Origin: Paludibacteraceae bacterium
GTDB lineage: Bacteria; Bacteroidota; Bacteroidia; Bacteroidales; Paludibacteraceae
Reading direction: 5' to 3'
DNA length: 15,098 bases
NCBI GenBank assembly: GCA_017646225.1
Contig: JAGCMZ010000216.1
Location: 1-15,098 of the forward strand
Shown here: piece after piece, positions 1 through 7,664 of the stretch
How positions within the stretch are numbered: the first letter of the stretch is position 1
Layout: each line of letters starts with the position of its first letter
Program-made: the position numbers and the translations under genes
Notes under the pieces: model-generated
Databases searched by the model: none
Told to the model about the DNA's origin: nothing
The model's input: the letters and a program-made list of their open reading frames with translations, nothing else

Positions 1-1
1 C

Positions 2-1783
2 GAGGTAGTACAACGTCCCGCATCGGTGGTAAAAGAATTGGTGGAAAATGCCATTGACGCTGGTAGTACTCAAATAGACATACACATCAAAGATGCAGGT
101 AGAACCCTGATTCAAGTAATTGATAACGGCATCGGCATGTCGGCCGATGATGCCGTTACGGCTTTTTTGCCCCATGCTACCTCTAAAATACGACAAGCAG
201 AAGACCTTTTCAACCTATCGACCATGGGGTTTAGAGGCGAAGCATTGGCCTCGATTGCCGCAGTAGCGCACGTGGAGCTACGCACCAAACGCGAACAAGA
301 CGAATTGGGATCGTGCGTATGCCTATCGGGCGGAACCCTAGAGAGCCAAGAGTTAATTGGTTGCAGCAAGGGTACCAACATTGCTGTGCGCGACTTGTTT
401 TATAACATTCCGGCACGCCGCAAATTTTTAAAATCGAACGAAAGCGAATTTAGAAACATTGTGCAAGTAGTGGAGCAAATCACTTTGGCTCATCCTACCT
501 TGCAGTTTTCGCTTCACCATAATGGGCAGGTAATTTACCAACTCATGCCCGAAAATACCCACAAACGCATTTTGTCGTTGTTTGGCAAAAAGTTAGACGG
601 CAAATTGCTATCGGTACAAGTAGAAACCATTTTGGGTACCATTAGCGGTTACGTAGGGGCACCCGAAGCGGCCATCAAACGCGGCGCCTCGCAGTTCTTT
701 TTTGTAAACAAAAGATACATTCAGCACCCCTATTTTAACAAGGCCATTCAAATGGCTTACGAAAAGCTGATACCCAGCGATGCCAGGGCACCTTATTTTA
801 TCTACTTTGACGTAGAACCCGCTAAAATAGACGTAAACATCCACCCCACCAAAACCGAGGTACGGTTTGAGGACGAGAAAGCTATTTTCCCCATTTTATC
901 GGCAGTAGTGCGCGAAACCTTGGGGAAATCAAATTCCATTCCAACCATCGATTTTGACCAGGACGATGCTCCGTTTATTCCTGCCTTGCAAACGGCCAGT
1001 TTGGACAAACCCCAAACACCCAAGGTAACCTTTGACCCCTCGTACAACCCTTTTAAGAGCAGTGGTTATACCTCTAAAAAACCATCGGATCATTGGGAAG
1101 ACTTATACCAACAAAAAAGCAGTGGTTTTACCTTTAAGGCAGAAGAAGAACCCAAAACAGCGGTAGCAACAAGCAACTCTGCTTGGGGTATCGAAACCGA
1201 GCTATTGCCCCCAACATCTGCCGAATACAAAGTGATGCAGTGGAAAAAGAAATACGTGGTGGTACTAACCGAAGCGGCCATTCAGGTATTTCATCAACAC
1301 CGCTTGCACGCACGCATTTTGTTTGAGCAATACCTAAAACGCATGCAGCAAGCAGAGCGCTACAGCATGCCCCTTTTGTTTCCAGAGGTATTGGAACTAT
1401 CGGTACAAGAAAATAGTTTGTTTACACAAGTAAGCGAAGATTTAACGGCTTTGGGCTTTGAATTTGAACCTTTTGGCAAAACTGCCTACCAAATTACATC
1501 CATTCCCGAAGGCTTGGGCGACAACAATCCTGTGCAAACCGTGTTAGATACCATGGAGCTGTTGCAAACCAATCCATCGGCTAGCAAAACACAACAAAAA
1601 GAATGGATGGCACAAACATTGGCAGAAAAATCGGCCATCAAAGCCGGCAAAGTGCTTACCGAGATGGAAATGAAACTGATGGTAGAACAGTTGGCAAACT
1701 GCCAAGACACTACCTATGCCCCCAATGGAAAACCCTTATCGGTTAGCCTGAACGAAAACGAAATTGAAAATAAATTAATATAA
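2..1783 (+). CDS. mutL: DNA mismatch repair protein MutL (5' partial)
   Basis: MutL couples MutS mismatch recognition to downstream repair. The reading frame is open to the left edge; the first visible residues, [20 protein letters not shown], are the canonical start of GHKL ATPase motif I, so about 20 N-terminal residues lie outside the window. A GTG at 26 is only an internal Val, not the start. Also visible are DNGIGM (motif II), [17 protein letters not shown] (motif III) and [14 protein letters not shown], then a low-complexity linker (about 950-1200) and a C-terminal dimerisation domain. The endonuclease motifs are degenerate: the DQHAxxE position reads HQHRLHAR (1292-1315) and the CPHGRP position reads APNGKP. 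A nuclease-dead MutL is therefore inferred. gltX starts 5 bases after the stop, suggesting co-transcription. Confidence 0.96.
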   Translation, partial: EVVQRPASVVKELVENAIDAGSTQIDIHIKDAGRTLIQVIDNGIGMSADDAVTAFLPHATSKIRQAEDLFNLSTMGFRGEALASIAAVAHVELRTKREQDELGSCVCLSGGTLESQELIGCSKGTNIAVRDLFYNIPARRKFLKSNESEFRNIVQVVEQITLAHPTLQFSLHHNGQVIYQLMPENTHKRILSLFGKKLDGKLLSVQVETILGTISGYVGAPEAAIKRGASQFFFVNKRYIQHPYFNKAIQMAYEKLIPSDARAPYFIYFDVEPAKIDVNIHPTKTEVRFEDEKAIFPILSAVVRETLGKSNSIPTIDFDQDDAPFIPALQTASLDKPQTPKVTFDPSYNPFKSSGYTSKKPSDHWEDLYQQKSSGFTFKAEEEPKTAVATSNSAWGIETELLPPTSAEYKVMQWKKKYVVVLTEAAIQVFHQHRLHARILFEQYLKRMQQAERYSMPLLFPEVLELSVQENSLFTQVSEDLTALGFEFEPFGKTAYQITSIPEGLGDNNPVQTVLDTMELLQTNPSASKTQQKEWMAQTLAEKSAIKAGKVLTEMEMKLMVEQLANCQDTTYAPNGKPLSVSLNENEIENKLI

Positions 1784-1788
1784 ATTAC

Positions 1789-3303
1789 ATGAGTAACACT
1801 AACGTAAGGGTGCGTTTTGCCCCTAGTCCTACAGGTGCGCTACACATTGGAGGTGTTCGTACCGCTCTTTACAACTACCTTTTTGCTAAAAAACAAGGTG
1901 GTAAAATGATTTTGCGTATTGAAGATACTGACTCGGGCCGTTTTGTTCCTGGAGCAGAAGCTTACATCATTGAATCGCTTAACTGGTTAGGCATCCAATT
2001 TGACGAGGGCATTGGCCAAGATGGTTTGGCAACCTGCCGTCAAAGCGAACGCAAAGCCATTTATCGTCAGTACGTAGATCAACTTTTGAACGATGGTTTG
2101 GCATACATTGCTTTTGATACTCCTGCCGAATTGGACGCTAAACGCCAGGAAATTCCCAACTTCCAGTACGATGCGCAAACCCGCGGTAGCATGAAAAACT
2201 CGCTTACCCTTCCTAAAGAAGAAGTAGAAGCACGCATTGCAGCAGGCGAAGTTTACGTGGTACGTATTAAAATTGAACCCGGCATAGACATTACCGTCAA
2301 CGACCTTATTAGAGGCAAAGTGGTAATCAACTCGTCTATTTTGGACGATAAAGTTTTGTATAAATCGGCCGATAACTTGCCAACCTATCACATGGCCAAC
2401 ATTGTGGACGACCATTTGATGGAAATTTCGCACGTAATTAGGGGCGAAGAATGGTTGCCTTCTGCACCACTACACGTATTGTTGTATCAATACCTAGGTT
2501 GGGCAGACTGCATGCCACAATTTGCACACCTACCTTTGCTATTGAAACCCGACGGCAACGGCAAACTAAGCAAACGCGATGGCGACCGCTTGGGCTTCCC
2601 AGTATTCCCCTTGGATTGGGTGGACCCTAAAACCGGCGACAAATCGTCGGGCTACCGCGAAGCAGGTTATTTCCCAGAAGCCGTTGTTAATTTCTTGGCG
2701 CTATTGGGTTGGCATGCCGAAACCGACCAAGAGTTTTTCTCGATGGACGAGTTAATTGAAGCGTTCTCGTTGGAACGTGTTAGCAAAAGTGGAGCTAAAT
2801 TCGATTACGAAAAAGGCAAATGGTTCAACCACGAATACCTTATTCGTAAAAGCGACGAGGAGTTAGCAACTCTTTTAATGCCTATCCTGCAAGAAAAAGG
2901 CATTAAAACCAGCCTTAGCACCTTGGCAAGCGTAGTGGGCATGACCAAAGTGCGTTGCAACTTTATTAGCGATTTTTGGGCACAAATTAAATTCTTCTTT
3001 GAAGCTCCTACCGAGTACGATGCCAAAACCGTACAAAAACGTTGGAAAGCTACCTCGAAAGACGATATGCTAGCGCTTTACAATGTATTGGAAAACATCG
3101 AAGACTTTGGCGCCGCTAACAGCGAACAAGTGGTAATGGCATGGATTACCGAAAATGGTTTGCACATGGGCAACATTATGAATGCGTTCCGTCTTTGCAT
3201 TGTAGGCGAAGGCAAAGGCCCTCATATGTTTGACATTACCGCTACCATTGGCAAAGAAGAAACCTTGCGCCGCCTAAAAACTGCGATTGAAACATTGGGA
3301 TAG
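1789..3303 (+). CDS. gltX: Glutamate--tRNA ligase
   Basis: Class I aminoacyl-tRNA synthetase that charges tRNA-Glu in the cytoplasm. The 504-residue length is normal for the family. The N-terminal Rossmann domain begins [13 protein letters not shown], with the HIGH-equivalent HIGG at residues 19-22, followed by LRIEDTD. The KMSKS-equivalent loop is KLSKR at residues 259-263. [11 protein letters not shown] matches the active-site region between them. The cysteine zinc cluster of some GluRS enzymes is absent (the region around [13 protein letters not shown] has no Cys). The C-terminal part is the helical anticodon-binding domain. The ATG is chosen because it directly precedes the conserved N-terminus and lies 5 bases after mutL. 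Whether it charges only Glu or also Gln tRNA cannot be told from the sequence. Confidence 0.97.
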   Translation: MSNTNVRVRFAPSPTGALHIGGVRTALYNYLFAKKQGGKMILRIEDTDSGRFVPGAEAYIIESLNWLGIQFDEGIGQDGLATCRQSERKAIYRQYVDQLLNDGLAYIAFDTPAELDAKRQEIPNFQYDAQTRGSMKNSLTLPKEEVEARIAAGEVYVVRIKIEPGIDITVNDLIRGKVVINSSILDDKVLYKSADNLPTYHMANIVDDHLMEISHVIRGEEWLPSAPLHVLLYQYLGWADCMPQFAHLPLLLKPDGNGKLSKRDGDRLGFPVFPLDWVDPKTGDKSSGYREAGYFPEAVVNFLALLGWHAETDQEFFSMDELIEAFSLERVSKSGAKFDYEKGKWFNHEYLIRKSDEELATLLMPILQEKGIKTSLSTLASVVGMTKVRCNFISDFWAQIKFFFEAPTEYDAKTVQKRWKATSKDDMLALYNVLENIEDFGAANSEQVVMAWITENGLHMGNIMNAFRLCIVGEGKGPHMFDITATIGKEETLRRLKTAIETLG

Positions 3304-3329
3304 AATCCGACTCAACGAGTATCATATTT

Positions 3330-4826
3330 ATGAAGAGAATAGGGTTTATATGGGTACTGATGGTAGCATGCATGGCATTGTGGGCACAAAACCAACCTCC
3401 CAAACACGAGTTTAGGGGGGTATGGATTCCTACTGCCTACAACAACTACTACCGCAACCTCAGCGTTGAACAACTAAAAGATACGCTGGTACAACAGCTG
3501 GATGCTTATCGAAAGATGGGCATCAATACCATTATATACCAGGTAAGACCCGAAGGCGATGCTTTTTACGCATCAGAACTAGAACCATGGAGCCGTTTTT
3601 TGACGGGTACACAAGGTCAGGCTCCCGAGGGTGATTTTGACCCCATGGCTTTTTTAATAGAAGAATGCCACAACCGTTGCATGGAGTTTCATGCCTGGAT
3701 TAACCCTTATCGTGCCAACACCAACAAAAAAAATAAACTATCGGACGACAATCGTTATTACGCCAATAGGTACTTGTATGTATCGTACGGCAACCAATTG
3801 TTGTTTAACCCTGGTTTCCCACAAAACAGGGAACACATTGTTAAGGTGGTAGAAGACATCATTACCCGATACGATGTAGATGGGGTGCACATGGACGATT
3901 ACTTTTACCCTTATCCGCTAAAGGGGTTAAAATTTCAGGATATTGACACGTACAAACGCTTTGCCAAGGCAGACGGTTTTGACACCCTTAACCAACTAGA
4001 AGATTGGCGCAGAAACAACGTTAATCAGCTTATTAAAGGCATTAGCGAAACCATCAAGGCTTCAAAACCTTGGGTACGCTTTGGCATTAGTCCGTTTGGC
4101 ATTTACCGCAACAAAAAGCAAGACGAAAACGGCAGCGATACCAATGGGCTGTCTAACTACGACGATTTGTATGCCGATACCCAACTATGGATTAACGAAG
4201 GCTGGATTGACTACGTAATTCCACAACTGTATTGGGAAATTGGGCATCCAGCTGCCAACTATACTACCCTGCTATATTGGTGGCGCGAAGCCAAAGGGCC
4301 TAACACCCAATTGTACATTGGGCAAAGTGTAGATCGCAGTGTAAACCAATTTCAACAAAAATTGGATTTAACCAAAGGAGATGACCGCATTGGTGGCAAC
4401 TGTTTCTTTACGGGCGATAACCTACTCACCAACAAAAATGGCATGCGCGATTCGCTTACCACACTGTACTACACACAACCTGCTTTTGCCCCCCAATACG
4501 CCCATATAGACAGCATTGCTCCCAATACGCCCCACCGTGTTTACATGGATTTAATGGGCGACGAGCCTCTACTCAAATGGGACATCAAACAGGGTAAAAA
4601 AGAAGAAGATAAAGCACGTTACTATGCGGTATATGCTTTTGACCCTTCGCTACCCATTGACATTACCGACATGAACAAACTTTGGTGCATCACCTCCAAA
4701 CAAGAATGCCCTCTACCACAAGGCGAGGGCATCCAACCGTTATGTTTGCAATATGTTGTAACGTCACTAGACCGCCTTCACAACGAAATCCTTCCCAGCG
4801 AAGCATACCTGCACAAAGAAGAGTAA
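3330..4826 (+). CDS. Exported GHL10-family (family 10-like) glycosyl hydrolase
   Basis: Probable secreted or periplasmic glycoside hydrolase of the GHL10/DUF187 type (YngK-like); the substrate is unknown. Residues 1-20 form a signal peptide ending ALWAQ, typical of Bacteroidota signal peptidase I sites; an internal MVAC could act as a lipobox but fits less well. A TIM-barrel follows with family hallmarks: FRGVWIPTAYN (about 28-38), HAWINPYR (121-128), VDGVHMDDYFYPYP (183-196, with candidate acidic residues D189/D190), ISPFGIYRNK and DYVIPQLYWEIG. From about residue 400 a fibronectin-III-like tail (YYAVYAF ... YVVTSLDRLHNE) completes the usual domain order. It starts 26 bases after gltX with no obvious promoter in between, so read-through from mutL-gltX is likely. 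It is convergent with higA, 9 bases apart, with no visible terminator. Confidence 0.9.
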   Translation: MKRIGFIWVLMVACMALWAQNQPPKHEFRGVWIPTAYNNYYRNLSVEQLKDTLVQQLDAYRKMGINTIIYQVRPEGDAFYASELEPWSRFLTGTQGQAPEGDFDPMAFLIEECHNRCMEFHAWINPYRANTNKKNKLSDDNRYYANRYLYVSYGNQLLFNPGFPQNREHIVKVVEDIITRYDVDGVHMDDYFYPYPLKGLKFQDIDTYKRFAKADGFDTLNQLEDWRRNNVNQLIKGISETIKASKPWVRFGISPFGIYRNKKQDENGSDTNGLSNYDDLYADTQLWINEGWIDYVIPQLYWEIGHPAANYTTLLYWWREAKGPNTQLYIGQSVDRSVNQFQQKLDLTKGDDRIGGNCFFTGDNLLTNKNGMRDSLTTLYYTQPAFAPQYAHIDSIAPNTPHRVYMDLMGDEPLLKWDIKQGKKEEDKARYYAVYAFDPSLPIDITDMNKLWCITSKQECPLPQGEGIQPLCLQYVVTSLDRLHNEILPSEAYLHKEE

Positions 4827-4835
4827 AGAATAACG

Positions 4836-5147
4836 TTATCCAAAAACAACCTCTACTCTACAACCTAGCGCACTCATTATCCTATAAACAGTAGAAACCT
4901 TAGGTTCTACATAACCATTTTCTACGCGCGAAATATAGGTTTTTGAGGTACCAATCTTTTGAGCTAATTCTAACTGTGTCATATTGGCATGCTTTCGGGC
5001 ATCTTCTATTAAACGACCCGAATAGAACGCATATGCTTTTTCTTCTGCCTCAATGCGCTGTGCTGTTCCTATCTCTCCAAATAGGTTATCTAATACAGAA
5101 TCGAAACTTTGTATTTTATGGTTATTCTCTGCCATTCTTGTCTTCAT
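4836..5147 (-). CDS. HigA-like antitoxin, XRE-family HTH
   Basis: Small 103-residue DNA-binding antitoxin. The C-terminal half is an XRE helix-turn-helix (about residues 55-97): MTQLELAQKIGTSKTYISRV followed by ENGYVEPKVSTVYRIMSALG. The N-terminal half, rich in acidic residues and helix formers, is the likely toxin-contact region. The gene overlaps the end of the upstream toxin gene by 26 bases, and toxin-before-antitoxin is the arrangement typical of HigBA. A second in-frame ATG (codon 5, 5135-5133) is an alternative start. The protein probably represses its own operon through the palindrome at 5478-5501. Family-level assignment is firm; the target of the cognate toxin is inferred from homology only. 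Confidence 0.9.
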   Translation of the reverse strand: MKTRMAENNHKIQSFDSVLDNLFGEIGTAQRIEAEEKAYAFYSGRLIEDARKHANMTQLELAQKIGTSKTYISRVENGYVEPKVSTVYRIMSALGCRVEVVFG

Positions 5148-5463
5148 AATAACAACGTTTTAGGGTTAAAGCTAACTCTATTTCTTTTTTTGGAGTTTTC
5201 TGACTTTTCTTCTGAAAACCATTAAAGAGAACCACAATATTTCCTTCATCAAATATAAAAAAGATGCGAAAAATATTGCTATTGTATTCTATTCGCAATT
5301 CGTACAAACCATCTCTAAGGTGTTTTATCCATTTAGTTGGCAATCGATGTTGCGTTTTAAGTAGTAGCATCGCATAACCAATTTTTTCTTGTTCCGAATG
5401 TGACAAGCCATCAAAGAAACGTTCAAAATAACCACCATAGGTTATAATTTCTCTTAGTTCCAT
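5122..5463 (-). CDS. HigB/RelE-superfamily toxin (phage-derived Gp49-like)
   Basis: 113-residue basic protein of the Gp49-like/DUF891 branch of the RelE/ParE superfamily, whose characterised members are ribosome-dependent mRNA endonucleases. Recognisable family blocks are KHLRDGLYELRIEY (about residues 47-60), IFRIFFIFDEGNIVVLFNGF (about 64-83) and KKSQKTPKKEIELA (84-97), the last being the basic segment shared by HigB-type toxins. It is followed, with a 26-base overlap, by the XRE antitoxin gene, supporting a type II toxin-antitoxin operon. The ATG at 5463 directly precedes MELREIITYGGY and lies only two bases after a perfect -7-like TATCTTTG, so the transcript may be leaderless or nearly so. 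The mRNA-cleaving activity is inferred from family. Confidence 0.9.
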   Translation of the reverse strand: MELREIITYGGYFERFFDGLSHSEQEKIGYAMLLLKTQHRLPTKWIKHLRDGLYELRIEYNSNIFRIFFIFDEGNIVVLFNGFQKKSQKTPKKEIELALTLKRCYYEDKNGRE

Positions 5464-5465
5464 GG

Positions 5466-5473
5466 CAAAGATA
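5466..5473 (-). promoter_or_regulatory. Candidate -7 element of the toxin-antitoxin operon
   Basis: On the minus strand TATCTTTG matches the Bacteroidota -7 consensus TAnnTTTG. It ends two bases before the toxin ATG. No clear TTTG -33 box is seen 17-23 bases upstream, because that space is filled by the palindrome at 5478-5501. The start site would fall at or inside the ATG, hence the modest confidence. A second -7-like TACCTTTG (5647-5640), just downstream of the lipoprotein terminator, could alternatively give a leader of about 170 bases. Confidence 0.5.
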
Positions 5474-5477
5474 TTAA

Positions 5478-5501
5478 AAAGTTACCATACTTGGTAACTT
5501 T
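5478..5501. promoter_or_regulatory. Palindromic operator upstream of the toxin-antitoxin operon
   Basis: Perfect inverted repeat with 10-base arms (AAAGTTACCA / TGGTAACTTT) and a 4-base spacer TACT. It sits 14 bases upstream of the toxin start codon, overlapping where RNA polymerase would contact the -33 region. This is the expected position and symmetry for autorepression by a dimeric XRE antitoxin. The palindrome is seen directly; binding by the antitoxin is inferred. Confidence 0.75.
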
Positions 5502-5646
5502 GTCGCTAAAATTTGACTCTGTAACCACATCATTACAAAAGAAGAAGAGGCTGATTTGTAGAATAAAATACTATGCCTTTGGAGGCAACATGTAGGGAAT
5601 GTTTTCATAATGATTAGAATTAAGATGATTAATATAGGGCAAAGGT

Positions 5647-5681
5647 AATAAAAAAGGAGGACTTTAAAATTGTCCTCCTTT
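5647..5681 (-). terminator. Rho-independent terminator of the lipoprotein operon
   Basis: Perfect 10-bp stem (AAAGGAGGAC / GTCCTCCTTT, arms 5672-5681 and 5653-5662) with a 9-base loop. On the minus strand it is followed by a run of T (six in a row counting the arm end) and then ATTA. It begins 13 bases after the stop of the 324-residue lipoprotein gene. No T-run follows on the plus strand, so it acts leftward. Confidence 0.92.
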
Positions 5682-5693
5682 GAAAAATTTGGA

Positions 5694-6668
5694 TTAATAC
5701 TCATCCTTTACTAACGTAAAGTGTGCATTTATAGATTTTTGATCTATGGCTGTACGCAAGTTAAACACTTTCTTTTGTGGCAAATAACCAGGTTTTTCAC
5801 AAAGAATTTCAATTTGTACATTTCCCGAATTATTATACGTCAAACCTTTTATATCAAATGTCTCGGTAGACTCATAGGGAGTTGTTGATTTATAGTTTTT
5901 GTTAGAATTCTTAACATCGGGAGTTGACGATATGATACGCCAATATACATCAGCACCCGCAGGTCTAGAAGTTACTTCCCAATTTAAAACAGTATGCTCT
6001 AAGGCAGTATTACCATCACCGTCTACTTGTTTATTACCTTCTTGAGCAGGCGAATCTGCGCGTTTTAAATAATATGCAATTCTATCCCAATCTATATCTT
6101 CTAAAGCATGAGCATAAGCTTGATTAATGGCTTTAGATGCCAATGTGTAGTTGTTACCTGCACCTGAAATTTGAGCTCTTCCTGTTACCACCGTTCTTGG
6201 ATATACCAATTGGTTATCACTATCATGAACCTCTATTTCCATGCTTACCACACCAGACCAACCAATACCAGTAATATAACTCACATTATACTCTACTACT
6301 TGAACGGTCATCATATAATCTGTCGCAATATCAGCATCTAAATTAAATCCCATAGTACGCATGTACCTTCTTAAGCTTTCTTTAACGAAAGACATTACAT
6401 CAGGGTATACCGATACATTTGGAATGGTTGTTACATAACTATCATGCTTTTGCAAAACTTTCTTCTTATACTCGTTTCGTGCATCTCTTACATTAAGTCT
6501 TACACCATAATCTAATTGAGCAAAACGATTTGAAAACGCTTCTGACACCAATGCCAAATTAATTGAGACTGTAGGTGTAGGAGTGCTACGAAAAGATGAA
6601 CATGCGACTAGACCTAACAATGACGACAGTATCGCCACAACTACATTTAACTTTACTAATTTTCTCAT
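5694..6668 (-). CDS. Lipoprotein with YajG-like N-domain and PEGA-like C-domain
   Basis: 324-residue lipoprotein of unknown function. The signal sequence ends in the lipobox LVAC with lipidated Cys23, followed by a Ser-rich linker. Residues about 32-205 resemble YajG-type lipoproteins: VRLNVRDARNEYKKKVL, a long helix VMSFVKESLRRYMRTMGFNL, then beta-rich DYMMTVQVVEYNVSYITG and a helix near 175-200. A spacer (about 205-225) leads to a C-terminal beta domain (VTSRPAGADVYWR, STTPYESTETFDIKG, EKPGYLPQKKVFNL) that looks PEGA-like, a fold found in bacterial surface proteins. Likely anchored in the outer membrane or periplasm. It follows another lipoprotein gene by 5 bases and ends just before a strong terminator, so the two form an operon. 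Domain names are pattern-based and should be treated as moderate-confidence. Confidence 0.75.
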   Translation of the reverse strand: MRKLVKLNVVVAILSSLLGLVACSSFRSTPTPTVSINLALVSEAFSNRFAQLDYGVRLNVRDARNEYKKKVLQKHDSYVTTIPNVSVYPDVMSFVKESLRRYMRTMGFNLDADIATDYMMTVQVVEYNVSYITGIGWSGVVSMEIEVHDSDNQLVYPRTVVTGRAQISGAGNNYTLASKAINQAYAHALEDIDWDRIAYYLKRADSPAQEGNKQVDGDGNTALEHTVLNWEVTSRPAGADVYWRIISSTPDVKNSNKNYKSTTPYESTETFDIKGLTYNNSGNVQIEILCEKPGYLPQKKVFNLRTAIDQKSINAHFTLVKDEY

Positions 6669-6673
6669 AACAA

Positions 6674-7258
6674 CTATTTTTTAGATTTTGTTTTGGGGGC
6701 TGGTTGCTGTACTGACTCTGGACGTTTTTCTATCAATTTAATCGCTTTTGCTGATACAGTACAATAATAGGTATATTTATTCCAACCTGTTTGTTCTATA
6801 TTCATAGTGATAATAGGTTCGATTACACCATCTGCACCTTTTTCTTTTGCCAACTGAATCAAACGATATTTTGCGAGTTTTCTAGCAATATCTTCTGGGT
6901 CATTACGTTGATAGTCTGCATAATCATTTGCTAGATAACCTAATCTTAAAACACCCGAACTACTTTTTATTTCGGTAACTGGTACTCCTCCAAAAACTTT
7001 CCCGTCTTTTTTAATCTTAATTGAAAAGTCTCCTTGGGGATCTTTCAATGTGTATCCTTTACCATAGACTGTTGCTTCAATGGTTGCACTTGCTTCAATA
7101 TTCTCAATTAAGTCATAATCTGCTCTTGCTAGATTTAATTCTTCAAGAGAAACCGAATTAATTGTACTTTTGGCGGTTGGAATAATGCTCTTAGAACAAG
7201 AAACCATCATTGTTGCCATTAACATAGCAACATAAATAAAACGTAAACCTTTTCTCAT
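6674..7258 (-). CDS. Hypothetical lipoprotein
   Basis: 194-residue lipoprotein I cannot assign to a named family. The signal peptide MRKGLRFIYVAMLMATMM ends in the lipobox MVSC (lipidated Cys21). The mature part begins with a Ser/Thr-rich stretch, then an alternating beta pattern (SATIEATVYGKGYTL, FSIKIKKDGKVFGG), then an amphipathic helix DPEDIARKLAKYRLIQLAKE running into GADGVIEPIITMNIEQ, and a final strand YTYYCTVSAKAIKL. The helix followed by GADGVIEP resembles small lipoproteins in which a conserved 'ADG' turn follows the helix, but I would not name a function. The Lys/Pro/Gln-rich tail (QQPAPKTKSKK) could contact peptidoglycan or membrane. It lies 5 bases upstream of the YajG-like lipoprotein gene, so both are probably made and localised together. 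Confidence 0.78.
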   Translation of the reverse strand: MRKGLRFIYVAMLMATMMVSCSKSIIPTAKSTINSVSLEELNLARADYDLIENIEASATIEATVYGKGYTLKDPQGDFSIKIKKDGKVFGGVPVTEIKSSSGVLRLGYLANDYADYQRNDPEDIARKLAKYRLIQLAKEKGADGVIEPIITMNIEQTGWNKYTYYCTVSAKAIKLIEKRPESVQQPAPKTKSKK

Positions 7259-7318
7259 ATTTAAACTATCTGTTATATCCCATCGACCCCTCGGGTTAAA
7301 ATCTTAAATCGTATATTG

Positions 7319-7326
7319 CAAATTTA
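7319..7326 (-). promoter_or_regulatory. Candidate -7 element of the lipoprotein operon
   Basis: Minus-strand TAAATTTG matches TAnnTTTG and lies 60 bases upstream of the first lipoprotein ATG. No good TTTG box occurs at the expected spacing; that region instead contains the inverted repeat ACACTT-N7-AAGTGT (7342-7360), suggesting a regulated promoter. Confidence 0.5.
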
Positions 7327-7341
7327 GGGAATTACGTATTA

Positions 7342-7398
7342 ACACTTACTTAACAAGTGTAACGCATTGATACACGTTTTGTGTAATAATATTACACA
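7342..7398. promoter_or_regulatory. Cluster of GTGTAA-type inverted repeats
   Basis: Three inverted repeats with related half-sites are seen: ACACTT-N7-AAGTGT (7342-7360), GTGTA-N9-TACAC (7357-7375) and a perfect 9-bp-arm palindrome TGTGTAATA-A-TATTACACA (7380-7398). The first overlies the -33 region of the lipoprotein promoter; the last overlaps the final codons of the HTH gene. The 1-base centre of the third rules out a good hairpin terminator as its main role, so protein binding is the likelier reading. The binding protein is unknown; the adjacent HTH protein is the obvious candidate. Confidence 0.5.
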
Positions 7399-7631
7399 GA
7401 TTTTAAAGAAGGTAAATGCGATTGTACATAAGAACTATAAACGGCAAAGAAATCTACACCAAGAAGTTGGGATATGCGCAAAAGTAGTTCTGTATCGATG
7501 TAGCTACGAGCAAATATTTTATACACATTATAGCGGGTATAGTTCAATTCCTTGGCAAGCCAAGAGGGTTTACGCCCTTGCCTTTCCATTTCTAGCTTGA
7601 TTAACTCTCCTATGTGTATTTCGGCTCTCAT
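7392..7631 (-). CDS. Small XRE-like HTH regulator
   Basis: 79-residue protein consisting almost entirely of a Cro/C1-type helix-turn-helix: IGELIKLEMERQGRKPSWLA (about residues 7-26), recognition-helix region NYTRYNVYKIFARSYID, and helix 4/5 TELLLRISQLLGVDFFAVYS. It resembles a short HTH family common in Bacteroidales whose members carry the same 'NVYKIF-R--ID---LLRIS' block. No sensor or dimerisation domain is present beyond the HTH. The ATG at 7631 is preceded by a long structured leader and can be enclosed in a hairpin. It lies 133 bases upstream of the lipoprotein operon on the same strand, with inverted repeats between them. Function as a local regulator is inferred. Confidence 0.85.
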   Translation of the reverse strand: MRAEIHIGELIKLEMERQGRKPSWLAKELNYTRYNVYKIFARSYIDTELLLRISQLLGVDFFAVYSSYVQSHLPSLKSV

Positions 7632-7638
7632 GCTGTTT

Positions 7639-7659
7639 AATAAAAGCCGAAGTCTTATT
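7639..7659 (-). promoter_or_regulatory. UUCG-capped hairpin next to the HTH start codon
   Basis: Minus-strand AATAAGAC-TTCG-GCTTTTATT forms a hairpin closed by the very stable cUUCGg tetraloop, with one bulged C. It ends 7 bases before the HTH ATG. The U-rich 3' arm makes it terminator-like; its position also lets it affect ribosome access. Its 3' half alternatively pairs with codons 2-4 of the HTH gene. Confidence 0.5.
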
Positions 7660-7664
7660 CAAAT

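Noticed and set aside
1987..2433. 148-residue minus-strand open frame
   Set aside because: Antisense to the catalytic domain of gltX, with low-complexity Phe/Asn/Val-rich translation.
4682..4894. 70-residue plus-strand frame at the end of the glycosidase gene
   Set aside because: Out of frame within the conserved C-terminal tail of the glycosidase and overlapping the antitoxin gene on the other strand; no domain or start signal.
5474..5704. 76-residue minus-strand open frame between the lipoprotein and toxin genes
   Set aside because: It runs through the lipoprotein terminator and the toxin-antitoxin operator, and its composition resembles no protein; a shorter internal version of about 44 residues has the same problem.
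7380..7398. Palindrome at the end of the HTH gene as an intrinsic terminator
   Set aside because: The centre leaves one unpaired base and no T-run follows on the minus strand, so a protein-binding site fits better.
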